NCBI GenBank assembly: GCA_965217095.1
Contig: OZ244235.1
Coordinates: 4,712,001 to 4,776,000, forward strand
DNA length: 64,000 nt
Origin: CAYNZV01 sp965217095
Lineage (GTDB): Bacteria > Latescibacterota > UBA2968 > UBA8231
Direction of reading: 5' to 3'
Below, in pieces: positions 15,212 through 23,744 of this stretch. A program made the translations under genes and the position numbers. A model generated the notes under the pieces. The model did no database searches. It was not told the origin of the DNA and was given only the letters and a program-made list of their open reading frames with translations. Within the stretch, counting starts at the first letter, position 1. Each line of letters starts with the position of its first letter.

Positions 15212-16065
15212 TATCAGGCAGGACGCGGGTTCTTGGCGTCATCGGCGATCCCATAGCTCACACCCTGTCGCCGGCTATGCACAACGCCGCATTACAGGCG
15301 CTCGAGCTCGATGGCGTATACCTGCCGTTTCACGTCCGTCCCGATAGGTTGGGCGAGGCGATCGCCGGCGTCCGCGCCCTTGACCTGCTCGGCCTCAACG
15401 TCACGGTACCCCACAAACAAGCGGTCATGGAGCACCTGGACGAGATCGCCGCTGAAGCGACCGCCATTGGAGCGGTGAACACGATAGCTTTCACCGAAGG
15501 CATGCTCAAAGGGTACAACACCGACGCCTTTGGCATTCTGGAGAACCTGCGCTCGGAAGGAGGCCTCGCAACCCTGCCGGCCAGCGTCGTGTTGCTGGGT
15601 GCCGGAGGAGCCGGCCGTGCCATTCTCTACGCACTGCTGCAACAAACGGAAGTGCGGGAGATTCTGCTCCTCAACCGGACCGCGGCGAGAGCGGAGTCGC
15701 TGGCACGGGATCTGGATCCGGCCGGGGACCGCGTGACCGTGGGATCCCTGGACCAGGACCATGCCGAACAGATCCGCGCCTGCGAATTGCTGATTAACTC
15801 CACCGCGGCAGGCATGTACCCCCAGGCGGAGGTCTCCCCGCTCGCGGACGGCCGCGGTCTGCACCGCGACATGCTGGTGGTGGATATCGTCTACAAACCG
15901 CAGCGAACCGTGCTTATGGAGCAGGCCGGGAAGGAAGGAGCGCGCGCCCTCAACGGACTCGGGATGCTGGCCCATCAAGGCGCGCAGTCGTTCGCGATCT
16001 GGACGGGTCAGACACCCCCAGTCGACACCATGATGGAGGCGGCGCTTGCGTTCATTCAAAGCTGA
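15208..16065 (+). CDS. aroE: Shikimate dehydrogenase
   Basis: NADP-dependent reductase of 3-dehydroshikimate, about 285 residues from the TTG at 15208. It has the shikimate-binding HTLSPAMHN, NVTVPHKQ with the catalytic Lys, GAVNTI, GYNTDAFG with the catalytic Asp, and the nucleotide loop LLGAGGAGRA. All catalytic residues are intact, in contrast to the neighbouring AroA-like protein. An alternative in-frame start at 15157 would add 17 unconserved residues and overlap the small ORF more deeply; 15208 gives the usual family length. The 3' end overlaps argS by 20 nt. Confidence 0.94.
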   Translation: MISGRTRVLGVIGDPIAHTLSPAMHNAALQALELDGVYLPFHVRPDRLGEAIAGVRALDLLGLNVTVPHKQAVMEHLDEIAAEATAIGAVNTIAFTEGMLKGYNTDAFGILENLRSEGGLATLPASVVLLGAGGAGRAILYALLQQTEVREILLLNRTAARAESLARDLDPAGDRVTVGSLDQDHAEQIRACELLINSTAAGMYPQAEVSPLADGRGLHRDMLVVDIVYKPQRTVLMEQAGKEGARALNGLGMLAHQGAQSFAIWTGQTPPVDTMMEAALAFIQS

Positions 16066-17746
16066 GATCGTCGACCGGCTTCTCGAGCTGGTGGAGCTAC
16101 CGGAAGGGCAGATAATCGACCTGGTCGCCGTGCCCCCGAAGGAAGAGATGGGGGATTTCGCCTTTCCCTGCTTCACCCTCGCCAAGACCCTGCGCAAAAA
16201 GCCGGTAGAGATCGCTTCCGACCTGGCGGCCAGGCTGCAACCCGGCAACGGCATCGAACGGGTCGTATCGATGGGTCCCTACCTAAACTTCTGGCTGGAC
16301 AGGACGGCATTCATCGCGCACACGCTGCAACAGATTGTCAATCAGGGCGAGCGGTTTGGCAGTGAAGATCAGGGTCGCGGCAAGACAGTGGTCATCGATT
16401 ATTCGTCGCCGAACCTGGCCAAACAGTTCAGCATCGCCCATCTGCGCTCCACCGCAATTGGCAACGCCATCTACCGCATCCATGCGTTTCTGGGTTGGCA
16501 ATGCGTTGGCGTCAACCACCTCGGCGATTGGGGCGGCAACTTCGGGCAGTTGCTCGCCGCCTACCGCAAGTGGGCAGATCCGCAGACCGTCAAAGCGAAT
16601 CCCTTACCGGAGTTCCAAGCCCTCTATGCCCGCTTCAACCAGGAACTGCAAGACAACGCAGATCTCAAGGAGGAAGCGCGTCAGTGCGCCCGCGAGCTCG
16701 AAGCCAACGACCCGGAGACCGAGTCTCTGTGGAGATTCTTCGTGGAGGAGAGCCGCAAAGAAGCGGATCGGATCTACGCCATGCTCGATGTGCGATTCGA
16801 CGAATCGCTGGGAGAGAGTTTTTTTGCGGCGAAGCTCAAAGAGGTGGTCGAGCTGTTCGAAGCCGCCGGCCTGGCGCGAGAGAGCGAAGGAGCGCTGATC
16901 GTCGATCTGGCGGAGTTCGATATGCCTCCGTGTATCCTGCGCACCAGCAGAGGTACCAGCACCTACCACAGCCGCGACTTGGCGGCGATGCTCCATCGCC
17001 GCCGGGAATACGATTTCGATCGCATGGTCTACGTCACCGACTCGCGACAGTCTTTGCATTTTCGCCAGCTGTTCAAAGCGGTTGAGCTTCTCGGCGAAGG
17101 CTGGTTCGCTCACTGCGAGCACGCCCCGTTTGGCCTGTTGAGTTTCAAAGGTGCCAAGATGTCCACCCGAACAGGGCACGTCATTTTTCTGGAGCGGGTC
17201 CTCGACGAGGCGATCGAGCTGACCTCGTCCGTCGTCGCCGCGAAGAATCCGGCACTGAAATCTCGAGACCAGATCGCCAGGCAGGTGGGCATCAGCGCCA
17301 TCGTCTTTGCCGACCTCGATTCCCGGCGGACGCGCGACATCGTTTTCGACTGGGAAGAGGCGTTAAACTTCGATGGCGAAACGGGTCCCTATCTGCAGTA
17401 CACCCACGCCCGTTTCTGCAGCATATTGCGGCGTTACGGGAAGGCTGTCGCATCGCAGACCCATCTCGAGAAGCTGGGTGCAGAAGCGGAGATGAGGGTA
17501 GCCCGGCAGCTGGCACGGTTCCCGGATACGGTTGCCAGGGCCTGCGTTGAGAATGAACCTTCTCTGGTGGCGACCTTCCTGCTGGAGCTGGCTACCGTCG
17601 CCAACAAATTCTACAACGAACTGCCGGTATTGAACCACGAGGATCAAGATCTGGTGGCAGCACGGATCATCTTGGTGGATTGCGTGCGGACGGTCCTGCG
17701 GACCGGGCTGGGACTGCTCGGTATGAGCGCGCCGGAAGAGATGTAG
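16046..17746 (+). CDS. argS: Arginyl-tRNA synthetase
   Basis: Class Ia synthetase of 566 residues that charges tRNA-Arg. The N-terminal additional domain (EEMGDFAFPCFTLAKTLRK) is followed by the HIGH-type region SSPNLAKQFSIAHLRSTAIGN near residue 115, HLGDWGGNFG, the KMSK-type motif FKGAKMSTRTG and a C-terminal DALR anticodon-binding domain (LQYTHARFCSILRRYG onward). The TTG at 16046 overlaps aroE by 20 nt and gives the expected N-terminus. It is a housekeeping gene embedded in the aromatic block. Confidence 0.95.
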   Translation: MRSFKAEIVDRLLELVELPEGQIIDLVAVPPKEEMGDFAFPCFTLAKTLRKKPVEIASDLAARLQPGNGIERVVSMGPYLNFWLDRTAFIAHTLQQIVNQGERFGSEDQGRGKTVVIDYSSPNLAKQFSIAHLRSTAIGNAIYRIHAFLGWQCVGVNHLGDWGGNFGQLLAAYRKWADPQTVKANPLPEFQALYARFNQELQDNADLKEEARQCARELEANDPETESLWRFFVEESRKEADRIYAMLDVRFDESLGESFFAAKLKEVVELFEAAGLARESEGALIVDLAEFDMPPCILRTSRGTSTYHSRDLAAMLHRRREYDFDRMVYVTDSRQSLHFRQLFKAVELLGEGWFAHCEHAPFGLLSFKGAKMSTRTGHVIFLERVLDEAIELTSSVVAAKNPALKSRDQIARQVGISAIVFADLDSRRTRDIVFDWEEALNFDGETGPYLQYTHARFCSILRRYGKAVASQTHLEKLGAEAEMRVARQLARFPDTVARACVENEPSLVATFLLELATVANKFYNELPVLNHEDQDLVAARIILVDCVRTVLRTGLGLLGMSAPEEM

Positions 17747-17753
17747 GCTGCCC

Positions 17754-18344
17754 GTGGAACGGCGCGAGTCACCAGGTCATACGTCCAAAGCAAAGAAGAT
17801 CTCCCGGGCGATCAAAGGCCCGATCTTTCTGACCGGATTCATGGGAACCGGCAAGACGCGAATCGGCCGCGTTCTTGCTACCCGCATGCAACGGATGTTC
17901 CTCGACACCGATCGGCTCGTCGAGGAAAGTTCGGGGAAAACCATCTCCGAAATATTTGCCGCAGAGGGAGAGGACCGCTTCCGCCAGCTCGAGCACGACT
18001 GTGTCAGCGAAGCCGCCGGACGGGCGGACGCCGTCATCGCGCTGGGTGGCGGCGCCATCGCCGACGAACGGAACTGGGATGTGATTAGGCGCGCCGGTGT
18101 CGTGGTGGCGCTGGAGGCCAGCGTCGACACCATTTTGAAACGAGTCAGTCGGCGCAACGACCGCCCCCTTCTGGCCGGCCTCAACCGCGAGGAGAAGCGG
18201 GATCGAATTGCCGAGCTTCTAGCGGCACGGGCACCCTTCTACAAACGGGCCGACATTCGTTTGAGTACGCGGGACAAACAAACCCCCGAAGCAACAGCGG
18301 GAGAATTGGTACGACTCATGGAGCGCTGGTGTGAAGACCATTGA
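17754..18344 (+). CDS. aroK: Shikimate kinase
   Basis: P-loop kinase of 196 residues that phosphorylates shikimate. Walker A is GFMGTGKTRIG near residue 29. Shikimate-binding residues are seen in LDTDRLVEE, EDRFRQLE and ALGGGAI, and the lid in RNDRPLLAGLN. All key positions are present. The first about 20 residues before the fold are basic and unconserved; the GTG at 17754 lies 7 nt after argS. The 3' end overlaps aroB by 14 nt, so the pair is coupled, an arrangement seen widely for aroK-aroB. Confidence 0.93.
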   Translation: MERRESPGHTSKAKKISRAIKGPIFLTGFMGTGKTRIGRVLATRMQRMFLDTDRLVEESSGKTISEIFAAEGEDRFRQLEHDCVSEAAGRADAVIALGGGAIADERNWDVIRRAGVVVALEASVDTILKRVSRRNDRPLLAGLNREEKRDRIAELLAARAPFYKRADIRLSTRDKQTPEATAGELVRLMERWCEDH

Positions 18345-19425
18345 GGTAAATGTCGGACCCAGTGGCTATCCCGTGCACGTGGGACACGGAGTGCTGGCTA
18401 ACGTCGGCGACTGCTGCGCGGAGATCGGCCTCGGTCATCGGGTCGCCGTCCTCTCCGATGCCGAGGTGGAGACCTACCGAGACGCTGTTCTTGTCAGTCT
18501 GAAGCACAGCGGGTTTGCGCCCGTTCCGATCTCCGTCAGGAGTGGCGACGGTGCCAAGAATCTGGAAACCGTCGAAGCGGTGATCGGTCAGATGATCGAA
18601 GCCGAGCTGGATCGCGGAGCCTGGGTGGCCGCCGTGGGTGGAGGTGTGGTCGGCGACCTGGCCGGGTTCGTGGCGGCAACCTTTCTGCGCGGAGTGAAGT
18701 TCGTACAGATTCCCACCACCATCGTCGCTCAGGTCGATGCCAGCATTGGCGGTAAAACTGGCGTCAATCACCGGTTGGGCAAGAATACCATCGGTTCCTT
18801 CCATCAACCCAGGATGGTATTCATAGATACCGATGCACTGCGTTCGCTGCCTCGTCGCGAGTTGGTCGCCGGTTTGGCGGAAGTAGTGAAACACGCCGTT
18901 ATTCGGGACGTGGAGCTCTTCACATACCTCGAACAGAACCTAGAGGCACTGCTGGCGATGGAGGTTGACCCGTCTGCCCTGGATGAACTCATCGCCCAGA
19001 ACGTGCGCATCAAGGTGGATGTGGTGCAGGAGGACGAACGCGAAGACGGTCTCCGCGCCATTCTCAACTACGGGCACACCATTGGTCATGCCATTGAGAC
19101 GAGCACGAACTACGAGACCTATCGCCACGGCGAAGCGGTGATTCTCGGCATGATCGGCGCCGGCGAGATTGCGGTGCGAAAGCAGTTGTGGCCCGAGTCC
19201 GAGCGCCAGCGCCAGGATGAGCTGCTGCGCCGGTTGGGGGTGCCTCCCGGGCTCAACAAGATCTCGGCGGATCTGATCGTTGAACGGACCAAAGCAGACA
19301 AGAAGCGGGTTGACGGCAGACCCCGGTTTATCCTCGGCCAGCGGATCGGCTGTGTCGAGATCGTCGACGGCATCGACGATCGCACGATCCGCAACGCCGT
19401 CGAGTACACACAAAGCGCTTACTGA
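18331..19425 (+). CDS. aroB: 3-Dehydroquinate synthase
   Basis: NAD- and metal-dependent cyclase for the second shikimate step, 364 residues. It shows GDGAKNLETVEAVI, the nucleotide loop AVGGGVVGDLAGFVAATFLRG, PTTIVAQVDASIGGKTGVNH, metal-binding Glu in ELVAGLAEVVKHAVI, and His ligands in NYGHTIGHAIE and RHGEAV. The GTG start overlaps aroK. Enzymes for dehydroquinate dehydratase (aroD/Q) and chorismate synthase (aroC) are not in the window. Confidence 0.95.
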   Translation: MKTIEVNVGPSGYPVHVGHGVLANVGDCCAEIGLGHRVAVLSDAEVETYRDAVLVSLKHSGFAPVPISVRSGDGAKNLETVEAVIGQMIEAELDRGAWVAAVGGGVVGDLAGFVAATFLRGVKFVQIPTTIVAQVDASIGGKTGVNHRLGKNTIGSFHQPRMVFIDTDALRSLPRRELVAGLAEVVKHAVIRDVELFTYLEQNLEALLAMEVDPSALDELIAQNVRIKVDVVQEDEREDGLRAILNYGHTIGHAIETSTNYETYRHGEAVILGMIGAGEIAVRKQLWPESERQRQDELLRRLGVPPGLNKISADLIVERTKADKKRVDGRPRFILGQRIGCVEIVDGIDDRTIRNAVEYTQSAY

Positions 19426-19428
19426 TTC

Positions 19429-20757
19429 ATGGGCGATTCACAAAAACCTGCCAAGGTGCATCTGGTCAGTTTGGGGTGTCCGAAGAACACGGTCGACTCC
19501 GAGCGTATGCTGGGGCTGATCGAGGCCAACTCCTTCGAGGTTACCACCGATCCCGAAGAGGCGGACGTGGTTGTGGTAAACACCTGCGGTTTCATCGAGG
19601 CTGCCAAAGAGGAGTCACTAGAAGCGGTGATGGCGGCACATCGGCTCAAGGAAGAGGGTCGCTGTAAAGGGGTGATCGTCACCGGCTGTTTGGCGGAGCG
19701 CTACCATGAAACCCTGAGCCAGGAGCTCATCGAAGCCGATCAGCTGCTGACCCTCGATCAGGAATCGCAGATTGTGCCGTATCTGGACCGGCTGCTGGAC
19801 AACGCCCGATCGCGCCTGGTCGATGCCGCGCCGCGATCGCGGTTGACGCCCAAACACTGGTCCTACCTGCGCATATCCGACGGCTGCGATCACAAGTGTG
19901 CCTTTTGCGCCATTCCCCTGATCAAGGGCAGGCACAAGAGCGAGCCCCTTGAAAGCCTGCAGGCGGAAGCAGAACGGCTGGCGGCCAGCGGCGTGCGCGA
20001 ACTGGTGCTGGTTTCGCAGGATTCAGTGCGTTACGGTGCCGATCTCTATGGCCGCTCGCGCTTGGTTGCGTTGATCGAAAACCTCTCCCGGATCGATGGC
20101 ATCGAGTGGATTCGGTTGATGTACGTCTATCCCGCTTTCTGGACCGACGAGATGATCGAGCTGTTCGCCACCAACGAGAAGGTGTGTAGCTATATCGACA
20201 TGCCGCTGCAGCACATCGCCGATCCTGTGTTGCAGCGCATGAAGAGAGCCACTACCAAGCGGCGCACCCTCGACCTGCTTGAGCGGCTGCGCGATCGTAT
20301 GCCTAACGTCGGTTTGCGGTCCACATTCATCGTCGGGTTTCCCGGTGAGACCGATGAGGAATTCGACGAGTTGCTCCGGTTCGTCGAGCAGACGCGATTC
20401 GACCATCTCAGCGGATTCATCTTCTCACGCGAGGATGGAACCACCTCCAGCGCCATGGAGAATCAGATCGAAGAAACGGTGAAAGAGGAGCGTTACAGCC
20501 GCTTGACCGAGCTTCAAGAACAGATCTCCTACGAGATCAACAGCGAGTACATCGGCACTCGGCACTCGGTCCTGATCGATGAGTACGACAGCGACACCAA
20601 CCTATTTTGCGGACGTTTGGAGCGCGATGCGCCCGAAATTGACGGTCAGGTGGTCATCGAAGCCGGTGCGGCCGAAGCGGGTCGTTTTGTCGAAGTGGAA
20701 ATCACCGGGGCCCACGCCTTCGAACTGGAAGCGCGCGCTCAAGGGGAGCCCTGGTAG
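19429..20757 (+). CDS. rimO: Ribosomal protein S12 methylthiotransferase
   Basis: Radical SAM enzyme of 442 residues that adds a methylthio group to Asp in ribosomal protein S12. The N-terminal UPF0004 domain has three Cys for the auxiliary cluster (LGCPKNTVDSE, NTCGF, TGCLAERY). The radical SAM motif is SDGCDHKCAFCAIP near residue 145. A C-terminal TRAM-like domain begins near residue 375. The DSER-type N-terminus (NTVDSERMLG) points to RimO over MiaB. It starts 3 nt after aroB and the next gene starts at the base after its stop. Confidence 0.93.
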   Translation: MGDSQKPAKVHLVSLGCPKNTVDSERMLGLIEANSFEVTTDPEEADVVVVNTCGFIEAAKEESLEAVMAAHRLKEEGRCKGVIVTGCLAERYHETLSQELIEADQLLTLDQESQIVPYLDRLLDNARSRLVDAAPRSRLTPKHWSYLRISDGCDHKCAFCAIPLIKGRHKSEPLESLQAEAERLAASGVRELVLVSQDSVRYGADLYGRSRLVALIENLSRIDGIEWIRLMYVYPAFWTDEMIELFATNEKVCSYIDMPLQHIADPVLQRMKRATTKRRTLDLLERLRDRMPNVGLRSTFIVGFPGETDEEFDELLRFVEQTRFDHLSGFIFSREDGTTSSAMENQIEETVKEERYSRLTELQEQISYEINSEYIGTRHSVLIDEYDSDTNLFCGRLERDAPEIDGQVVIEAGAAEAGRFVEVEITGAHAFELEARAQGEPW

Positions 20758-21093
20758 ATGGACCGGAAGCGAAACCGCGCGCTACGAGCGGAACTCCGGA
20801 ATGACGATGGAACGCTCGTCGTGGTGTGGAAGGGGGGTGGGGAGAGTCGCTACGCGCTGGAGGATCTGCGGCGAGCCTGCCCCTGCGCCGTTTGTCGGGA
20901 GCTGCGGTCGAAACCCCAAGCGACGGGGGGGTTGACCCTGCTTGAGGACGCGGCGGCTACCGCAACCGCCGACGCGACGCGATTGGATCAGGTGGGTCGT
21001 TACGGCGTTCGCATCACCTGGGCCGACGGACACGACACCGGTATCTACACCTACGAGGCGTTGCGAGATCTCGACGAGGAGCGGGATTCCTGA
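20758..21093 (+). CDS. DUF971 family protein
   Basis: A 111-residue protein that matches the DUF971 domain, also found at the N-terminus of gamma-butyrobetaine hydroxylase: a basic start, LVVVWKGGGESRYALEDLRRACPCAVC with its Cys pair, and YGVRITWADGHDTGIYTYEALR. The domain is often next to or fused with iron-sulfur or Mrp/ApbC proteins, suggesting metal or Fe-S linked work. Its placement right after the Fe-S enzyme RimO fits but proves nothing. The 3' end overlaps the convergent BatA-like gene by 43 nt. Confidence 0.85.
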   Translation: MDRKRNRALRAELRNDDGTLVVVWKGGGESRYALEDLRRACPCAVCRELRSKPQATGGLTLLEDAAATATADATRLDQVGRYGVRITWADGHDTGIYTYEALRDLDEERDS

Positions 21094-23180
21094 GAACCCA
21101 TTGGAACCTGCTCGGCCCCCCGATGCGGCGCTCGAGCTACCCACAATTCCACCAACAGCAAGAGCACTGCAAGGCCTAGAAATTCGCGCCAAAGTTCGCG
21201 ACCGTGGCGGAGGGCCATCACGGCGGGCTCGAGTTCTTCGCCGACATCGAGGAAATGCACCCGCGAGGCTCCGAACATCTTGCCGACAATGTCGCGGTCG
21301 ACCCCGTTGAGGTTCGACTCTCGAGTATCGACGTTGACCGCAAACTGGTCCACCCGCTCACCCAGGGCCTCAAGGGTCCAAATCCCCGCTTTCCCCAGGT
21401 TGGGTATTGTCCAGTGCAAACGGCCCCCACTCTGCCGCGGTTCCAACAAGAAGCGTTTTCCGGTGGGCGATTCCGCCATCACCGAGGATGTAATAGCTAC
21501 CCCAGGTAGATGGCGCTGGGCCGTTTGACCCACCAGATAGGTCGAAGATGCGCCACCCCGAACGCTCAACATTCGTACCAGGCGATGCAGTAGCGGCGCA
21601 AACATCCCCCTCACCGGTAGGTCGTTCCAATTCAGTGACAGGGGGAAGGCCAAAAGCACGGTGCGCCCGCGCTCCTTCCAGGAACTCACCATCGCCAACT
21701 GGCCCTCTTCGAAATGGATCAATGGGGTGAGGGGTCCCCTTGGAACGAGTTCGAACGAGGCCGAAAACCGGGGACGATCAGCGGGCAGATCGGGTAGCAG
21801 CTGGTGAACCAGCTCATGCGATCCTTCGGTTGCCAGGCGCTGGTAGCCGGTTGAATCCGTCGGGTCGCCCGTCACGCCGGTAATCGCCAATGGCATCAAT
21901 CCAGGGAGCAAACGGCGATTGAAAAAGCTCATATCGGCCTGGGTACTGGGAAAGATGACCAACCCCCCCCCGTCGGCCACGAACCGATGCAGCAGGGCAA
22001 CGGTTTCGGGTTCCAGGTACTCCAGGTTACACAACACAAGAACCTGGACTAACTCCAGACGTTCGGGGTCGAGGTCGGCGAACAAACCGCTCTCGATGAC
22101 CAGGGCAAGATCTTCGTCGGCTGCGGCCGTCAATCCCCGACGCGGATAGTAGGTGTCGTTCGGATTGCCGCCCAGTATTAACACGCGAATCGAATCCGCC
22201 ACGCCGAACGAAACGTAGCGCCGGTTGTCCAAGGGCAACCGATCATCCTCCAACTCCAGGTATCCCGCCACCTCACCGGCGCGGGCCGGCACAAACGGAA
22301 TCGAGGCCGAAATCGAACGACCTGGAGGCAGAGAGGCCGTGCGGTGACCTACCCGCTGGCCATCGACAAAAAGGTCGAACGCAGCTGCCTCTACCGCTCT
22401 GGTCGAGCTGTTTCCCACCTCAAACCTGGCCTCGAGCTTCGTTCCCGGAACGGCCATCCAGCTGTTTACCTCCAGGCGGTCGAGATGAGGGTTGGAACGC
22501 GGACCCGGTGAAGGACTAACCACAAAAATCTTCGCCTCAGGCAACCACTGGTGGCGATCTGCCAAGTCCGCCCAAGCAGACGCGGTTAGATCGGAAAACA
22601 GATAGACCTCGTGGTTGAATGCCTCCAGGGGGATCAGGATCTCGCCAGCCCGGGTCAGAGCGCGGTCCAGATCGGTAGCTTCTTCGGAGGGGGTCAGCTG
22701 CTCCAGCGAGGCCACGAATTCGGCCCCGTCGGTTGCTTCGTTTCCACCCTCTGCCGTCAGCGCAAACGGCACCAGAAAGAGCCGGTCCCGCGGACGAAAG
22801 AACGCGCCTAACTCTCGCGAACGGGTACGCAGCAAGTCGAATATCCGACCCTCAGGCAGGCGGTATGTCGTGCTGAAAGAACGGTCAACCAGGGCGACAG
22901 CGGCGGTTGGTCTGGAATGTCCCAGCAGGCCTGATCCCCCTTCCTGATACGCCGGACGTGCAAACGCACAGACGATCAGAAGGATGATCAAGGTGCGCAA
23001 AAGAAGCACCAGCCACTGCCGCACCCGCACTCGCCGCATCCGGCTGTGGTGCAGCCGGCGGAGGAACTCCAGATTGCTGAACGGGATGGGTGGCGTGCGG
23101 CTGCGATTCAGCAGGTGAATCGCCAGCGGAAGGGCGGCGGCCACCAGGCCAGCCAACACTGCCGGGTTGAGAAAGTGCAA
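21051..23180 (-). CDS. BatA-like membrane protein with N-terminal aerotolerance domain
   Basis: A 709-residue membrane protein. It begins with the BatA N-terminal motif (FLNPAVLAGLVAAALPLAIH then LNRSRTPPIPFSNLEFLR), has a second membrane helix near residues 58-78, and ends with a third near residue 670 (FLGLAVLLLLVELWV). The large middle region includes a von Willebrand A-like fold beginning AAVALVDRSFSTTYR, where the metal site DxSxS is only partly kept, then a glutamine-amidotransferase-like segment. Proteins of this kind usually occur with MoxR and DUF58 genes; those are not next to it here. It starts 15 nt after the ptsN-like gene and is probably in one transcript. Confidence 0.8.
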   Translation of the reverse strand: MHFLNPAVLAGLVAAALPLAIHLLNRSRTPPIPFSNLEFLRRLHHSRMRRVRVRQWLVLLLRTLIILLIVCAFARPAYQEGGSGLLGHSRPTAAVALVDRSFSTTYRLPEGRIFDLLRTRSRELGAFFRPRDRLFLVPFALTAEGGNEATDGAEFVASLEQLTPSEEATDLDRALTRAGEILIPLEAFNHEVYLFSDLTASAWADLADRHQWLPEAKIFVVSPSPGPRSNPHLDRLEVNSWMAVPGTKLEARFEVGNSSTRAVEAAAFDLFVDGQRVGHRTASLPPGRSISASIPFVPARAGEVAGYLELEDDRLPLDNRRYVSFGVADSIRVLILGGNPNDTYYPRRGLTAAADEDLALVIESGLFADLDPERLELVQVLVLCNLEYLEPETVALLHRFVADGGGLVIFPSTQADMSFFNRRLLPGLMPLAITGVTGDPTDSTGYQRLATEGSHELVHQLLPDLPADRPRFSASFELVPRGPLTPLIHFEEGQLAMVSSWKERGRTVLLAFPLSLNWNDLPVRGMFAPLLHRLVRMLSVRGGASSTYLVGQTAQRHLPGVAITSSVMAESPTGKRFLLEPRQSGGRLHWTIPNLGKAGIWTLEALGERVDQFAVNVDTRESNLNGVDRDIVGKMFGASRVHFLDVGEELEPAVMALRHGRELWREFLGLAVLLLLVELWVARAPHRGAEQVPMGSQESRSSSRSRNAS

Positions 23181-23195
23181 TACGGCTGGAGGATC

Positions 23196-23669
23196 TTACC
23201 GAGTTGAGGGGGTGTTTTCCTCTTCGGATTCGATCACCGAGACGATCTCTTCCGTCGTCGAGGCCGCTACCAATCGCTTTTTGAAGTCGTCGTTTTTCAA
23301 CAGTCGGGATATTCGTGCCAAGGCTTTGATGTGGGGTCCCGAAACGTTCGCTGGCGAAACCAAAAGGAAAAACACGTAGGCCGGCTCGCCGTCCAAGGCC
23401 TCAAAATCCACGCCCCGCCGTTGGGTTCCCAGCGCGGCGGCGAGCTTGACAACCGCCTCCGATTTGCCGTGCGGGATGGCGATGCCGTCGCCGATCCCTG
23501 TACTCATGATCTTCTCTCGTTCCAACACCGCCTCCAGCACCTTGTCCCGGTCGCTGATGACCTCTCCCACCTCGAGCGAATCCACCAGCTCGGTGATAAT
23601 GTCCTCCTTGGTCTCGCCTTCAAGGCCGACAACCGTCGATTTTTTGGACAAAATGTCGAGTAAATTCAT
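23196..23669 (-). CDS. PTS EIIA domain protein, PtsN-like
   Basis: A cytosolic phosphocarrier of 157 residues of the mannitol/fructose-specific EIIA family. The phosphorylated His lies in GIAIPHGKSE near residue 67, preceded by REKIMSTGIGDG, a standard family block. No other PTS gene is nearby, so it is more likely a regulatory EIIA(Ntr)-type protein than part of a sugar transporter. A consensus promoter lies 30 nt upstream, and the BatA-like gene follows. Confidence 0.9.
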   Translation of the reverse strand: MNLLDILSKKSTVVGLEGETKEDIITELVDSLEVGEVISDRDKVLEAVLEREKIMSTGIGDGIAIPHGKSEAVVKLAAALGTQRRGVDFEALDGEPAYVFFLLVSPANVSGPHIKALARISRLLKNDDFKKRLVAASTTEEIVSVIESEEENTPSTR

Positions 23670-23698
23670 GACCGGACCTGCGGTATCGAGAGGATTTA

Positions 23699-23727
23699 AT
23701 TATATCCATGGCAAAATCTTGCGTCAA
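23699..23727 (-). promoter_or_regulatory. Sigma70-type promoter of the ptsN-like/BatA operon
   Basis: On the minus strand TTGACG (23722-23727) and a perfect TATAAT (23699-23704) are separated by 17 nt. The start codon lies 30 nt further. The IS1595-family element begins 27 bp upstream of the -35 box, so any upstream activator site has been displaced. Confidence 0.7.
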
Positions 23728-23744
23728 TGGTCCCGAGGTTCCAT

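Noticed and set aside
15292..16254. A 320-codon minus-strand frame opposite aroE and argS
   Set aside because: Shadow of two conserved genes with overlapping ends; composition is rich in Arg, Gly and Gln as usual for such shadows.
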